Origin: Acanthamoeba castellanii str. Neff
Taxonomy: Eukaryota > Discosea > Longamoebia > Acanthamoebidae
Length of the DNA: 50,219 bases
Direction of reading: 5' to 3'
NCBI RefSeq assembly: GCF_000313135.1
Contig: NW_004457532.1
Span: 954,240 to 1,004,458, forward strand
Of this stretch, positions 22,919-35,800 are shown one piece after another. Within the stretch, counting starts at the first letter, position 1. Each line of letters begins with the position of its first letter. The notes beneath the pieces were generated by a model. The model was not told the origin of the DNA, did no database searches, and saw nothing but the letters and a program-made list of their open reading frames with translations. Made by a program: the position numbers and the translations under genes.

Positions 22919-25900
22919 TCACTGTTGGGTGGCGGTGGTGTCGTCGCACCAGCGGCGGGCGTTCTGGAAGAGGTGGAGCCAGGGCGACACGGGCACGGTC
23001 TCCTCCTTCCACTCGTGGGGCATCCACGCCCACTGCCACCTGAGGAACGTGCGCTCCGGGTGGGGCATGATCGCCATGTGACGGCCGTCGGGCGAGCACA
23101 GCGCCGCAATGCCCTGCATCGAGCCGTTCGGGTTGAACGGATACCTGCGACACGACACGACACGACCAACGACACGACACGACCAACGAGACAGTGAGTT
23201 TCTGGCTCGACGAGAGGCGACGACGGGGTCCGACGTACGTCTCGGTGGGGCGGTTGTGGTCGTCGACGTAGCGGATGGGGGCGAGATGCTGCTGGAGGAC
23301 CTGCTCTTCAATGGCCTTGCTCGGGAAGTGCACCTTGCCCTCCCCGTGCGACGACCAGCAGCCCAGCGACGATCCCTCCATTCCTGCACGACACACGACA
23401 CACGATACGCACACGGCAGCACGACACACAGGTAAATAAATTGCATTCTTGTAATAGTTGGATGATGATGATGGTGTGTGTGGGTGAGAGAGAGAGAGAG
23501 AGAACCCTTGAGGAAGATGGACGGGTTGTCTTCCATGATCTTGAGGGTGACGAAGCGGGACTCGAATCGCTCGGACTCGTTGTGGATGAAGCGCGGTTGC
23601 GATTGGAACCAGGCCTCCTCGGCATCGCTGGCGCCGTCGGCCTCCAGGGTGGTCTGCTCGTAGTACTTGGGGAAGGGAATGGCGCCCAGCAGCGCCATCA
23701 GCTGGCACCCGTTGCAGATGCCCAGCGAGAACGTGTCCTTCCTCCGGTAAAACGCTTGGAATTCCTGTGGTGTGTTGTGTGTCGTGTCGTATGTATCGTA
23801 TGTGTCGTTGGTCGTGTCGTGTCGTGTCGTGTCGTGTCGTGTCGTGTCGTGTCGTGTCGTGTCGTGTCGTGTCGTGTGTGTCGTGTGTGTCGTGTGTGTG
23901 TGTCGTGGTGTTAGCACACACCACACACACGATGAGCGAGCGGGCCTGTCATATTACCTCGAGCAGCTTCTTGTTGAAGTGGATGAGACCAGCCCAGCCC
24001 TTGCCCGAGTCCATCACGTCGGCATAGCTGAATCCGCCGACGAAGGCGATGCCACGGAATTGGGAGAGCGAGACCTTGTCCTCGAGCAGGTCCTTCATCT
24101 TCACGTCCCACGCCTCGAAGCCCGCGGCGTTGAACGCGCCCGCCATCTCCCTGCACACGTCACATCACCAACGCGTTTAGATGCTCGTGTCGTTAGTCGT
24201 GTGTCGTGTGTGTCGTGTCGTTCGCAGCGTACCTGTCACCGTTGGAGCCCTCCTCGCGCAGCACGGCGACGCGGGGCTTTTGGCTGGCGAACCAGGCCGA
24301 CGGCGTAGGGCGAGGTTCGAAGGTGAGGCGGTAGTCGGGAGCCTACCGCGCCGCACACGCACATCAGACGAGGCGGGGAGAGGAGAGAGGAATTGGTGGT
24401 GTGGGGGGGCGAAGATCGGTGGTACCTGGCGTGAAGCGAGGCCGGTCCGTTCCTCCTCGACGCACTTGGGGTTGGCCTGGCGCTTGTCCAGCTGGAACGA
24501 CGTCTCCTCCCACACATTCCTTTCATGCCAATGCGCATTCCACGTCAGCAAGCCCATTAAAATGTGGACCGTAAGAATGGGTCAGGGCGCACCTGAGCTG
24601 GGTCATGGGCTGGTCGATGATGAGGTGGCCGTTGGAGGTGAGCTTGATGCGGTCGTCGCGCGTGGTGGTGCCCAGCGTGATGACGTGGCGCAGGCCCTGG
24701 CCGTGGAGGAAGCTCACCACCTCGTCGGCGTGGTCGGCGCGCACCTCAAGCACCAGGCCCAGCTCCTCGGCGAACAGGGTGCGCACGATCGTCATCGCCA
24801 GCTCTTCGCCCTCGTACTGCTCCGAGTTGAGCGTGACGCTGATGCCGCAGTTACCGGCATAGGCCATCTCTGTTATGACACGACACGACCAACGACACGA
24901 CCAACGACACGACCAACGACACGACCAACGACACGACCACGCCGCACACACGTCAGACACTGCAATCCATAGACGCTGCAGAACAAAGGGGTCAATTCGT
25001 ACCGAGGAGGGTGGTGATGAGTCCGCCGTCGCTGCGGTCGTGGCCGGCGAGGACCTTGCGCTGGTCGAGCAATTCCTGGACGGCAAGGAACGCCTTCTTC
25101 AGCTGGTCCACGTCGTCCACGTCGGGCACCTCACCGCCCAGCTGGTTGTACACCTGACCCAGCGCCGATCCGCCAATGCGGTTCTTCTGCAGAGATCGCG
25201 ATCGCGGTCACGTGTGATGGGTGAGACATTGTTCAGATCCTGGGCTGTTGCCATGCAACACGCCAATTGTGCGGGGGTCGGTGGGGTTTACGTTGGCTCC
25301 GAGGTCGATGAGGAGCAGCGTGGAGGGGATGCCGGCCAGCGGGCCCTTGAGGTCGGGGGTGACCTTCTTGGAGAAGTCGGGCGTCGTGCAGTAGCCAGAC
25401 ACCACCAGCGTGCCGGGCGCCTTCACCGTCTCCCCGCCCGCCAGCGCCGCCATGCTGCTCACACGCACACATGTTCAGCAATATATCAACATATCAATAT
25501 AGCATGCCAACATATATACTCTCGTATTGAAAGTAATGATAAGACGGTGGTTTACCTAAGGCTGTCCTTGCCGCCGTCGATGGCGATGCCGAGCTGGATC
25601 ATCATCTCGCTCATGGCCTTGCAGGCGTCGTAGAGGGCGGCGCCCTCGTGCGGCAGCTTGGCTGCCCACATCCAGTTGCCGCTGCACTTGATGTCGCCCA
25701 GCCCGCTGAGCTTGGCCCACACGATGTTGGTCAGCATCTCGCCGACCGACATCCGCGCCATCGCCTTTTTCGCGACACGACACGACACGACACGACATAC
25801 AGCACACGACACGACACGACGCACGTCAGCCTCGGCATCGGTAAATAGATTGTAAAATTGTGTGTTCGTACGGCGTGTGCGTACCTGCGGGTGGGTGAGG

Positions 25901-28900
25901 CCCTTGATGGGCTGCTCGCCGATGGCGGTGACGCCGCCGGTGAGGCCCTCGTAGGACTGGGCCACGACGGCGTAGTCGGCCAGCGGGATGTGGAGCGGCC
26001 CCACGCACTGCTGCTGGGCGATGAGGCCCGTCACGGACCGATCGACCTTGGTGGTGAGGAAGCGCTTGGAGCCCACGCTCAGCAGGCGCAGCACGCGCGA
26101 CAGCACCCCCGACACCACCGCCTGCGGGTTGGTCGCATCTTCAAGGACACACGCACACGTGAGTCGACAACAATCGGCGAACCAGAAAGAAAGAGAAAAA
26201 AAGAGGAAAGAGAGGAAATAGAGAGAAATGGAATGGAGGGTACCGAGGGACGATGGCAGGACGAAGGGCGTGTGCTCGAACTTGAGGCGGTCGGAGACGA
26301 ACGTCTTGCGGGGCATCTTGGCCAGGAAGGCGTCCTGTGTCAAGAGCGCATCAAGGCCAGTTAATCTCTACCACTCGACGACAGTGCACACGACGCACAC
26401 TACACACACGACACCAAGGAAGAAAGGGAGGGGAACCAAATCGAGGTCGAGCGGGACGGTGTCGTCCTTTTCGTCGTGCAGGATCAGGTGGCCATCGCCG
26501 CTGACCACGCCCACCACGGCGTAGGGACAGTCCTCGCGCTGTCAACCAACCATAACCAACCAACCAACCAACCCGGTGAGTCTTCGCATGCGAGCGAGTC
26601 CGGGCATGCTCGAATGAGCGTGTGGGTGGGTACGTGGCAGATGCTGTCGAAGAGCGGGGCGTCCTCCTTCTTGAGGAGGAGGGCGTCGTTCTCCTGGTAC
26701 TCGGCGCCCCAGATCTCCATCACCGACAGTGTGTGGTCGCCCAGATGGATCGACCGAATTTCTGAAATTCCTCACGTTAAAGCGAGCTTCCCCCACACCG
26801 ACACGCTCGACGCACGACACACACACACACGCCAGTTCGCCGAAAGAATGTAAAGCATACCAATGCGTGCACCCTCAGGCTCGACGATTTCCTTGAGCAC
26901 GTTGCCGTTGCCGCCGGCGCCCTGGTCGTGGATGGACACGATGGGGTTGCGGTCGCCCAGCTCGACGCAGGTGCGGATCACCCGGTTGACCTTCTGCCCC
27001 ATCTCGGCGTCGCCCCGCTGGACGGCCTGGAAGTCGAGCTCCTCGGCGTTGGTGCCCTGGACCATGGACGACGCGGCGCCGCCGCCCACGCCGATGCGGT
27101 AGGCCGGCCCGCCCAGCTTGACCACCAGCATGCCCTTCTCGGGCTTGGCCTTCTCCACGTGCTTGTGGTCCATCTGCCCGAGTCCGCCCGTGAACATGAT
27201 CGGCTGTGTGCGTGTGCGTGTCGTGTGTCGGTGTATCGGTGTGTGTCGTGTGGCGTGTGCGACATGTTAGTTGATGGCATGCAAGGCTGCTGTGGGAACG
27301 CGTGCGGTGCCTTCATGAATTCGCGGCGCTCGCCGTTGGGGAGGCGCATGCCGAAGGAGCGGGTGAAGCCGGCGATGAGGGGCTCGCCGAACTTGTTGCC
27401 GTAGTCGCTGGCGCCGTTGGAGGCCTCGAGCTCGATCTGGAGCGGGCTGGCGAACTTGGCCGGGTACTTCCAGTCCTTGTACTGGTCCTCCCACGCGAGC
27501 GGGTAGTCCGGGATGTTGAGGTTGCCCACACAGTACCCCGCCGTGCCGGCCACCACCAACGACCCACGACCTTGTCGGTTGCATTCAAACGAAAATCAAA
27601 ATCAAAACGAAAACGAAAACGAAGAGAGTGAGAATGGAGCTCCTCAGGCAGCCGACACGTGTGGTGGCGATAGATAAGATAGCGGCCGCATACCAGTGGC
27701 ATGAGTGTCGCGAATGCGGCCGCCGGTTCCGGTCTCGGCGCCAGGGAACGGTGCAACACCTGGCAAAAAAAGTGTCAGTACATCTGTGTGTCTGGAATGC
27801 GAGGAAAATATGGTGTGGAATGTGCAACATACCAGTGGGGAAGTTGTGGGTTTCGGCGGTGAGGAGGACGTCGTAGTCGACGGCCTTGACCTCCATGGGT
27901 CCCGGCTCGCCGGGCTTGGAGGGCAGGAGTGCCTTGATCGGATAGCCCTTCATCGTCGACGAATTGTCGCTGTTGCACATGTCACAGAAGAACATCAGTC
28001 GGTTCTTACGCAATATGTCGTAGAATGTTGAGTGAAATCTACCGGAAGGCAATGAGAGAGTTGTTGGGGTTGGCCTCGAGTGTTCGGATGACCAGGTCCA
28101 TCAGCGACTCCTCTACTTCCTGTCCGTCGATCACCAGCCTAATGGCACGACGGGACAACGATCAGTTAATCCAAAGCGACCAATCATCCATGATTGGCGA
28201 AGGGGAGTGAGAAGAGCAATGGGACGTACCGCCCCTTGAAGAACCAGTGTCGCGAGTGTTCGCTGTTGGACTGGGAGATGTCGAAGGCCTCCACCGACGT
28301 CGGATTGCGCTTCATCTCCTGCGGGTGACCGAAACGTAAATTGCGATTGTGAGTGCACACTCTGCGGAGTTGAGTGGAAAAGAGAAGCTGGGGGGGGGGT
28401 GATGTCGTGTCGTGTCACAACGGACCTCGGTGAACAGCTTGGTGTAGTAGTCCAGATCCCAGTCGTCCAGGGCCAGACCCATCTCCTTGTTCACCTTCTC
28501 CAGGGCGGCCCTGCCCTCCTCCATGATGCGGATCACCGTCCAGCCCTGTGGTGGTGCCAGTTCTTTGTTTTAGCCTCGTGTGTGACACGACACGACACGA
28601 CACGACCAACGACACGACCAACGACACGACCAACGACACGACACGACACGACCAACGACACGACACGTACCTCGGGCTTGATGTTGGTCTCGAAGGACTG
28701 GAGCGGCTCCGCGTAGACGCACTCGGTCATCTTGTCGTGGATGGAGGCCACGAATCGCTGGATCTGCTCCTGCGACAGCTCTTTGTCGACAGCAAACTGG
28801 ATCCTGTTTGGAGGGCGCCACGACGGCCGTGTGAGTGGCTCCGTGTTGTGTGTCGTGGTGTCTGTGTCTGTGTCTGTGTGTGTGTGTGTGGAGCGGACGG

Positions 28901-29478
28901 TACCGTCGGCTCCGCTCGACACGTTGGATGGAAGTGAGGCCGCTGGCATGGCAGATGGCCACGGCATTGGTAGACCAGGCCGTGGCGAAGCTCAGGCGAG
29001 GCCCGATCTCGAACGTGTACACGTGCGATCCCTCCCCCTACAACGAGAGTACGGTCAAGATCCTGGCACGCGTACATTGGCGCGTGTATGCGTGCGTGCC
29101 ATGTGTGTGTGTGTGTGCGGTGCCCGGTTGTGTGCGTGTGTCATACCTTGAGGAAGGAGGTGCTGCCAAAGTTCTGCGGTTCAAATGTCTCGCGGAGCAG
29201 CCAGCGCAGCACTCGCTGCTGCTGCTCGTCGAGGGCGTGCGCGGTCTGCACGTTGAAGCAGTACTCGGTCTCGAAGCTCACGATGCGGTGCGCGTCGCCA
29301 GCAGCCAGCGCCAGCTTTTCTTTTATCTTGCCTGCGTTTGCGTTTGAAATTTGATTTAATCTCCGCGTACAGATTTGTAGCAAGCTGGCAGGGTGCAGTT
29401 GCTGATGGTACCTTGCTGTGATGGCAGAAGACCGGGCGTGCGGTAATAGTGGAGTAGAGCCGCGGAATCGGACTGCAT
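22919..29478 (-). CDS. PFAS: Phosphoribosylformylglycinamidine synthase (FGAM synthase)
   Basis: About 25 exons run from the ATG at 29478 (MQSDSAALLHYYRTPG) to the TGA at 22919-22921. They encode a protein of the family's usual ~1,300 residues. It converts FGAR, ATP and glutamine to FGAM, step 4 of purine synthesis. Family blocks appear in order: VYTFEIGPRLSFATAWSTNA, SQSNSEHSRHWFFKG, LTAETHNFPTG, GAETGTGGRIRDTHATG, ASNGASDYGNKFGEPLIAGF, YRIGVGGGAASSM, SIHDQGAGGNGNVLKE, VDRSVTGLIAQQQCVGPLHI, CSGNWMWAAKLP, GHDRSDGGLITTLLEMAYAG and VLREEGSNGDREMAGAF. The C-terminal glutaminase shows the nucleophile in SLGICNGCQL and the His-Glu site in MPHPERTF. Several introns carry CACGA-type pentamer repeats. 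PPAT follows 440 bases downstream on the same strand. Confidence 0.97.
23765..23920. repeat. (TCGTG)n pentamer repeat in a PFAS intron
   Basis: At least 12 tandem TCGTG units (about 23811-23877), flanked by GTGTGTCGTG variants. On the PFAS sense strand it is AC-rich, the opposite orientation to the next two repeat introns of the same gene. Confidence 0.95.
24878..24945. repeat. (CGACACGACCAA)n repeat in a PFAS intron
   Basis: Five tandem copies of a 12-base CGACACGACCAA unit between two PFAS exons. The sense strand reads TTGGTCGTGTCG. The same unit recurs at 28580-28670. Confidence 0.95.
28580..28670. repeat. CACGA / CGACACGACCAA repeats in a PFAS intron
   Basis: CACGA pentamers interleaved with the ACGACCAACGAC unit fill most of the intron between the FETNIKPE and GWTVIRIM exons. 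The tract shares its unit with 24878-24945 in the same gene. Confidence 0.95.
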
Positions 29479-29899
29479 CTTTATGTGGAGTGCTGATCTG
29501 TTTGCGCGATAAGCGTGAGAATCGCGAACCACACAGCAAACGTAGCGAGATGGATGAGCGAAGATCGCAGTGCGGAGTTGTTGTCGTACCAGCTCTGGCG
29601 ATGCGGAGTGTGGTTCGCTCTTCTGACAGAAGTTGCCAGCATAGAGCCAGAGGTCCTCACCCGCTCTTCTGTGGGTAGTCACAATTCGCGGCGTTGCACA
29701 AATTGTGCTCGCATCAGGAAAAAGGAACGTTGTGAAAATAGTATTTCCCTGCAGCTTACCAAAAGTGGGCTGTTTGGCCCTTTACACAGAAGGGACGTTC
29801 TTTTACGACTGCCACATCTCCAGCCCCTGCCAAACAAACCAACGAGGAGCCAGAGCTGAAGAGGCGGGTGGCCTTGCTGCCTCTTGCTGCTGCTCTATC
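29479..29899. other. Divergent intergenic region, PFAS / AT-hook protein
   Basis: About 420 bases between two outward-facing start codons. It holds both promoters. Short ORFs on each strand have no domain or useful composition. I see no TATA-like or other element I could name with confidence. Confidence 0.5.
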
Positions 29900-32800
29900 A
29901 TGGATAAGCCTGGTGACCCCGCCACTTCGACTTCTGGAGGTACTCAATTCCGCAAATCTGCCACTCTTTCAATCAAAATCATCATTTCTTCTCAACGCAT
30001 CTGTCAACAACTTTCAGCTGCGCCCCTTTTATTTTCAATTTTTGATAATATCACTTCCATCGGTTCAGGGGGCTCCAACTCGGCGGGTCCGCCACCCCAC
30101 GGCACCCGCCGCTTCAAGACAGCCGACATCACCAGCAAACGCGTGCGAAAGCCCGAACTGGTGCGCAACAAGGGCCTCTTCGCCGTTGACTTTATACTCA
30201 GCCAGTCCAGCACAACCAAGCCACTTGTCCCTCCCGCGTCGGCCTCTCCCTTGACTGGCGCACCAACAGCACCGGCGACACCAGCAGCGTCTGCACTCTC
30301 ACCACCACCCACAACAGCACTCAACCCAGCGACAGTGCTGCCAGGCACCCAACGCCAACGCCACACACACCGAAACTGACGGCACACCCACTTCCGCAGC
30401 CCAGACTGACCGCCCTGCCGCGCTGGCCAGCTTCGCTGAGGACTTCGTTGATGGCGTCTTCTCCATCGGCGCCAGCAGCCTCCTCGCCCCCCGCAGCTCC
30501 CGCACACGCACCGGCCATCACCGCACCTGCCGCGATGTCGCCGATCCTCCCACCAGCGCCCCGAATACCTCTTAACCTTTCAGCTCGGCCCGAAGTCCCG
30601 ACCCCGCCAGAAGCGGCGGCACCACCACCGCTCTTGGCCCGAGCACCAGGACTCGTCGACCTGTCGCCCACCATTCGGGCGCTGATGCCGCCAGCGCAGG
30701 GACCCTCCTGCCAAATCACAGCAGTACTGCCACCGCCGGAACTGCCTCCAACCTCGTCAATCACACCGTCGCCACTCACACCAGCACCGGCACAGGCACC
30801 AATAGTGCCGACAGTGCAGCCTCCAGCACCTGCACCTAACCCGTCTATTCCGTCTTCACCGTCAACGCTTAGCGCGCCGGCTGTGGAAGCAAACAGCAGT
30901 GCACCGAAGCGGCAGGTGAAGGTGAAGCCGGAGAAGGTCACACCGGCGGGTGCTGCAGCTGCAACGGGCACGGCCTCGTGTCTGTCGCCGCCGCCAGGTG
31001 ATTCCGCCGTGGTCGTAGAGAAGACCATCGCCGCCATCGACTCGACGACCAAGGCCAACACAATTAGTGTGGCCGGGCCAGCGGTCGCAGCGCCGCCAGG
31101 AGACGTGAAGCAGCAGGCCGAGGTGGCAGAGCAACCGCCAGCAGCGATCCCGGCGGCGGCGTCGGATTCAACAACTACGGACCCCAAGAGGAGCAAGAAG
31201 GCCGCCGGTGCCGAGCTTCCGCCCCAGCAGGGAGCCGGCAGGGAGCAAGCCGCGGCCACGTCTGACCCGACCGCCGACACAGCAGCGACGACGCGCCGAG
31301 AAAAGACGTCGCCGACGACCACCAAGACCACCACTCTCAAGGCGGACGTCCAGTCCGCGACGGTGTGCCCCAGCCCAACGGCCGCAGTCACCAAGTCCCA
31401 GGCGTCCACCACCCACCAGCCGGCGGCGCCTGTATCGCCATCAGTTCACTCGACTCGACGGGACACCGACTCGACCGCCACCAACGGCACCCACGCCGCG
31501 GCGGCCGCGGCAACGACGGCAGAGGCCAAGCTCGGCCCGTCGACTACGGAGAGCGATGCCGTGGGCGGGCTGGCCCAGGTGGCGGCCACCTCGGTCGCCG
31601 CCGCCCCCACCGCCGCCGCGTCACCCACCGCCAGCCCTACGCGGAAGCGCCGGATCTTGACTACGAAAATGGCCAAGGTCCTAGCCCAGGAGAAACAAGC
31701 CGCGGCCAAGCGCGAAGCCGATCTGCAGGACCTCCGCGACAAGCGGCGCGCACTCAACTCCACCGCCGCTGTCGTGGGCAGCGCTGCGCCAGCAACGAAA
31801 AAGGAGACGCCGGCGAGCAGGCGACTGAGCATGCTGGAGCGGTTGGACAGCGAGAAGGAGGCGCGGGAGCATGAGGAGCGCAAGCGGGAGGAGCTGGAGC
31901 GGGAGGAGCGGCAGAAGGCTCGCGAGGAGCGGCTGGAGAAGGCCGCGCGGGCGGCCAAGGAGGCCGGGGAGCGGGAGCGGGAGGCCAGGGCCAGGGCAAA
32001 GGCCGCGCAGGAGAAGACCGAGAAGAGGGCCAAGGACACGGACGAGCGGGTGGGGCACGAGAAGCGAGAGGCGAAGGAGAAGAACGAGAGAGCGAAAGCG
32101 AAAGAAGAAGAAGAGAAGATGGAGCGAGAGGCGAAAGAGAAAGAGAAGGCGGGAGAAACAGTTAAGCGAGACGAGAGGGCGAACGGACGAGAAGAGCGAA
32201 ACGACAACCACATGAAGGAGAAGGAGGAGAAGGAGAAGGAGAAGTCGGCGAGGAAGGCGTCTGTACATAAGGAGACGGCGCGGGAGCGAGAGAGAGCGAG
32301 GAAGCAGGAGGCCAAGGAGCAGGCCAAGCGTGAGCGAGAGGCGAGGAAGCAGGCCAGGCGGCAGCTGCAAAAGAAGAAGAAACAGCCGGCAGCGGCGACG
32401 AAGAAAGACGAAACCAAGGTCCTCGAGGCCAAGAAGGCGGCTGTGGTGGCCGCGGCCGCCAACGAGGATGAGGTGGACGAGAGCCTGACTTCGTCGGCGG
32501 TGCACGGCGGCACCATGATGCTCGCTGCCCCCATCATGGGCCGCGACAGCCAGCAGCCGCCCGCCAGCCGTGGCGGGCTCACGCCGCTTCCCTTGGCGTC
32601 GACCTTGTCTCCGTCGCCGTCGTCGACGACATCGACGCCGTCGGCCTTCAAGACTTACTCGCGTCCCACCAACCCCCCGCCCTTCACCCTGATCCTGCCC
32701 CGGGTCAACCTGCCCCAGCCGCCACTGCCGCCGGTGGCGACCACGACGGTGCAGCAGCCGCCGGTCGTCATTGTACCCGACTCGAAGCCCGTGCCCTCGG

Positions 32801-35800
32801 CCAGCTACAGCATGGTGCCCATCGACGCACCTCTGGCCGACGGCACCAAGCACAAGGCCGACGACGCCATAGAGTTGCCACCATCGGCCACGGCCATAGC
32901 GACGGTTGTTCCCAAACGGCGAGGCCGGCCGAAGAAAGGCAGGGCTGAGCCCGCGGCAGAGCCGCCGGTGAAGCGAAAGAGGTCCGTAGGCCGCTCACAC
33001 AAGAGCGCCAGCGCTGGGCCAGCCACTCCGCCGGCAGCGGAGAAGCTCGCCGGGGCGAGAGCCACGAAGAGGCGCCGGGCCGACAGCCATGGACTGCAGT
33101 CGGCCAGCGACGACAGTCGATCGGCCACGCCGGTGACGATCGCTACACCCGCGAGCACGCCACCGCACTCATGGCCACTGTCGCCTGCCACGTCATCGTC
33201 GGCAGCGTCATCGTTGTCGACAAAATCGAAGCCTCGAGTGGCCAGGGCGTCGGGCGGGCAGGTCCAGCAGACAGCAGCGGCAGGCCAGCATACTTCGGCA
33301 GACGTGGTGGCTTTGGCGGACGACGAGAAAGAGAAAGAGGGAAAGAACGAAAAGGAGCCCAAGAAGAGACGGAAGAAGGAATCAGGGGACGAGCAGAAGA
33401 AGAAGCGGAAGCGAAAGAGAGAGACGAAGCGGGAGACTTACGATAAAGAGGAGGAGGAGGAGGGACTCGAAGGCGATGATGACGAGGGAATTACGACGAA
33501 TGAGAAGCGCGAGGGAGCGCAAACCTCTGGACGCCGGAATCGGACGAACCTGAAGGCGCTCCACAAGAGACGGCGATTGACGCCGGTAAGCATGGCTGAG
33601 TCCGCCGAAGGCGACAAGCCCACCCTGCGCAGTCGGACTGCCGGTACGGGGACACGACACGACACGACACGACACGACACGACACGACACGACACGACAC
33701 GACACGACACGACAACACGACACGACCAACGACCGAATTTTGCGAAACAGGCAAGACAAGGGGGGACCGGGCGTCGGCAGGCATCGACACGCCGTCATCG
33801 CCGTCGTCATCCTCGCGACCGGCATCGCCAGCCATCCAGGCCAAGGCCGCCTTCGCCGGCGTAGGCAGCGGTGGTGCACATCCGGAAGACAAAGGAGGGG
33901 GCAAGGAGGGGTTGCCTCAGCTCGAAAAGATGCTCGGTACGCCTACACCTTGCCGCACCTTCTCTTGGGCGCGTGTGTCGTCGTGTCGTTGGTCGTGTCG
34001 TTGGTCGTGTCGTATCGTGTCGTTCTAATGTGTGCGTGTGCGGTTGCGTGCATTCAGACGGCTTCACGACGCTGCTTGATTCTGCGGCAGAGATGGCGCA
34101 AGGAGCGACTGCTCGCAAGTCACCGTCGCCATCGCCATCGCCGGCGCAACTGGTGCTGCCGCCCCTGCCGCGGCCCAGCATCCCGATGGGGGGCCTCGAG
34201 GAGGGCTACCAGGGCTTCCTGGCCACGTGCACCAACTACTTCGACGCCAAGCAGCAGCGCGAGGCCCTCGCCTCGCCCCTGCCGCCGCCTTTACAGTCGC
34301 CCCATCAGGCCGGTCCGCTCTCCCCGATGGCGAAAACTGTGCCGCCGAGCGAGCCGACAGTGGCAACCGTCGTCACGATCCATGACGCGCCGGCTCCCAT
34401 CTTACTCATGTCTCCTGCAGCGGACGACCCGCAGTCGGCGACTACCGACCTGCCGACGATCACCGACGAGCGCACGACCGAGACACAGCGGGAGCCGCAG
34501 TTCTTCCACGGCAGGGAGGGCGAAGAAGGCAGCCCGTCGGAGCTCGGCATGCAGCTGGGCGCCAACCTGAGCAGCAGCGACTCCGGTGGCGTCCGAAGTC
34601 ACCTGGTGTCGCCCTTCAGCGACATACTACGGGAGTTCAACATCGACGCCAGCGACGTGCATTCGGGCGGCGGCGCCTACAAGCAGCAGCCTCACCAGAG
34701 CCATCCCTACGTTCACCACCACCATGCCAACTATTTTGGCCTGCCTACGTCGCCGCTCGACATGTTCATGGTGCACCCCCACGAGCAGGACCCCTTCGGC
34801 GAGCTCTCGGGCGGAGGCTACGCCCCCTTTCTCAGTTTTCCAGCCGACGACGTCTCGCCCTACTACTCTCCCTCCCCGCTGCCACACGAGTCCGGTGAGA
34901 AGACTCCGGGTCTGGGTGCGGCCGGCGACGATATGGGCTCCAAGTCGGGCGATGGCTCCAACCTGCCTGTGCTGGTGACGAACCTGGACACTGTGGACGT
35001 GGTGCTGGCGTCCGGCAAGACCTACTCCCACAACATAGGCGACTCCCGTCGGGTGCCAACGCCGACGCCGACATTTGACGCCCAATCCCTCAACGCCAGG
35101 CTCATGCCGACGTCGGCGGCAGCGCCCACGCGGTCGCCGTTCGTGTCGTACAGCGGACAGCGCCTCCCGACAGCGACGCCCCCGTTTCGCGCGACCCCGC
35201 CCAGTGGCGCCCAGAGCAGTCCCCACGATGGTACCAACTGCCTGCAGACTCAATTGGGCTCGACCGACGCAGCGAGCCCGCACCCCAGGTACATTAACCA
35301 AAACAACACATCATCTCGCGTCTAGATTGTGTGATGTGCAGCTTTTGTTCTGACTCAACTTCTCTATCTCTCCCGCTCGCTCTGTCTCGCTCTCTTTCTC
35401 TCCTTACCGGCAGCGGTTCGTCGGGCCAGAATGCGGAGAGTGACGGCGGCGAGCACCGCATTCGATTCTACGTACAGCTTCGCAAGGGCAACGAGACAGT
35501 GCCCAGTACTTGCCCCCTGCTCTATCGACGCTTCCACAAATCTGTGGCTATGAAATCGTATTCTCACAGTCTTGCTTCTCTCTTCCTTTCTCTCTGACTC
35601 GTTAGTTCGGGTGAACAAGGGCTTGACCTTCAGCGGCCTCAAGAAGCTCGGCATGGAGCACTGGTGCGTTGGACACACGTTTCATTGTATTTTATTCTAT
35701 CATTGTAGAGACAACGCTCACCATGCCCTTCTCCTCTCCTCTCCTCTCCTGCGCTGGTGTGCGACACGCAGGGGCGTGAAGGCCATGTCCCCCAAGCTGT

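Noticed and set aside
23772..24308. Cys/Val-rich ORFs such as VSCRVVSCRVV runs
   Set aside because: These are translations of intronic TCGTG repeats. The same composition appears wherever the repeat occurs, on either strand.
28580..28670. CRISPR-like regular direct repeats
   Set aside because: The units are 5-12 bases with no unique spacers, sit inside an intron of a eukaryotic gene and recur in other introns.
19669..29478. Purine genes PPAT and PFAS as an operon or bacterial transfer
   Set aside because: Both genes are full of spliceosomal introns and align with eukaryotic single-chain enzymes, so neither an operon nor recent bacterial transfer is supported.
30335..30399. Possible frameshift or pseudogene at the stop near 30377 in the AT-hook gene
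   Set aside because: A 65-nt GT-AG intron (30335-30399) joins the two frames in phase 0 and removes the stop.
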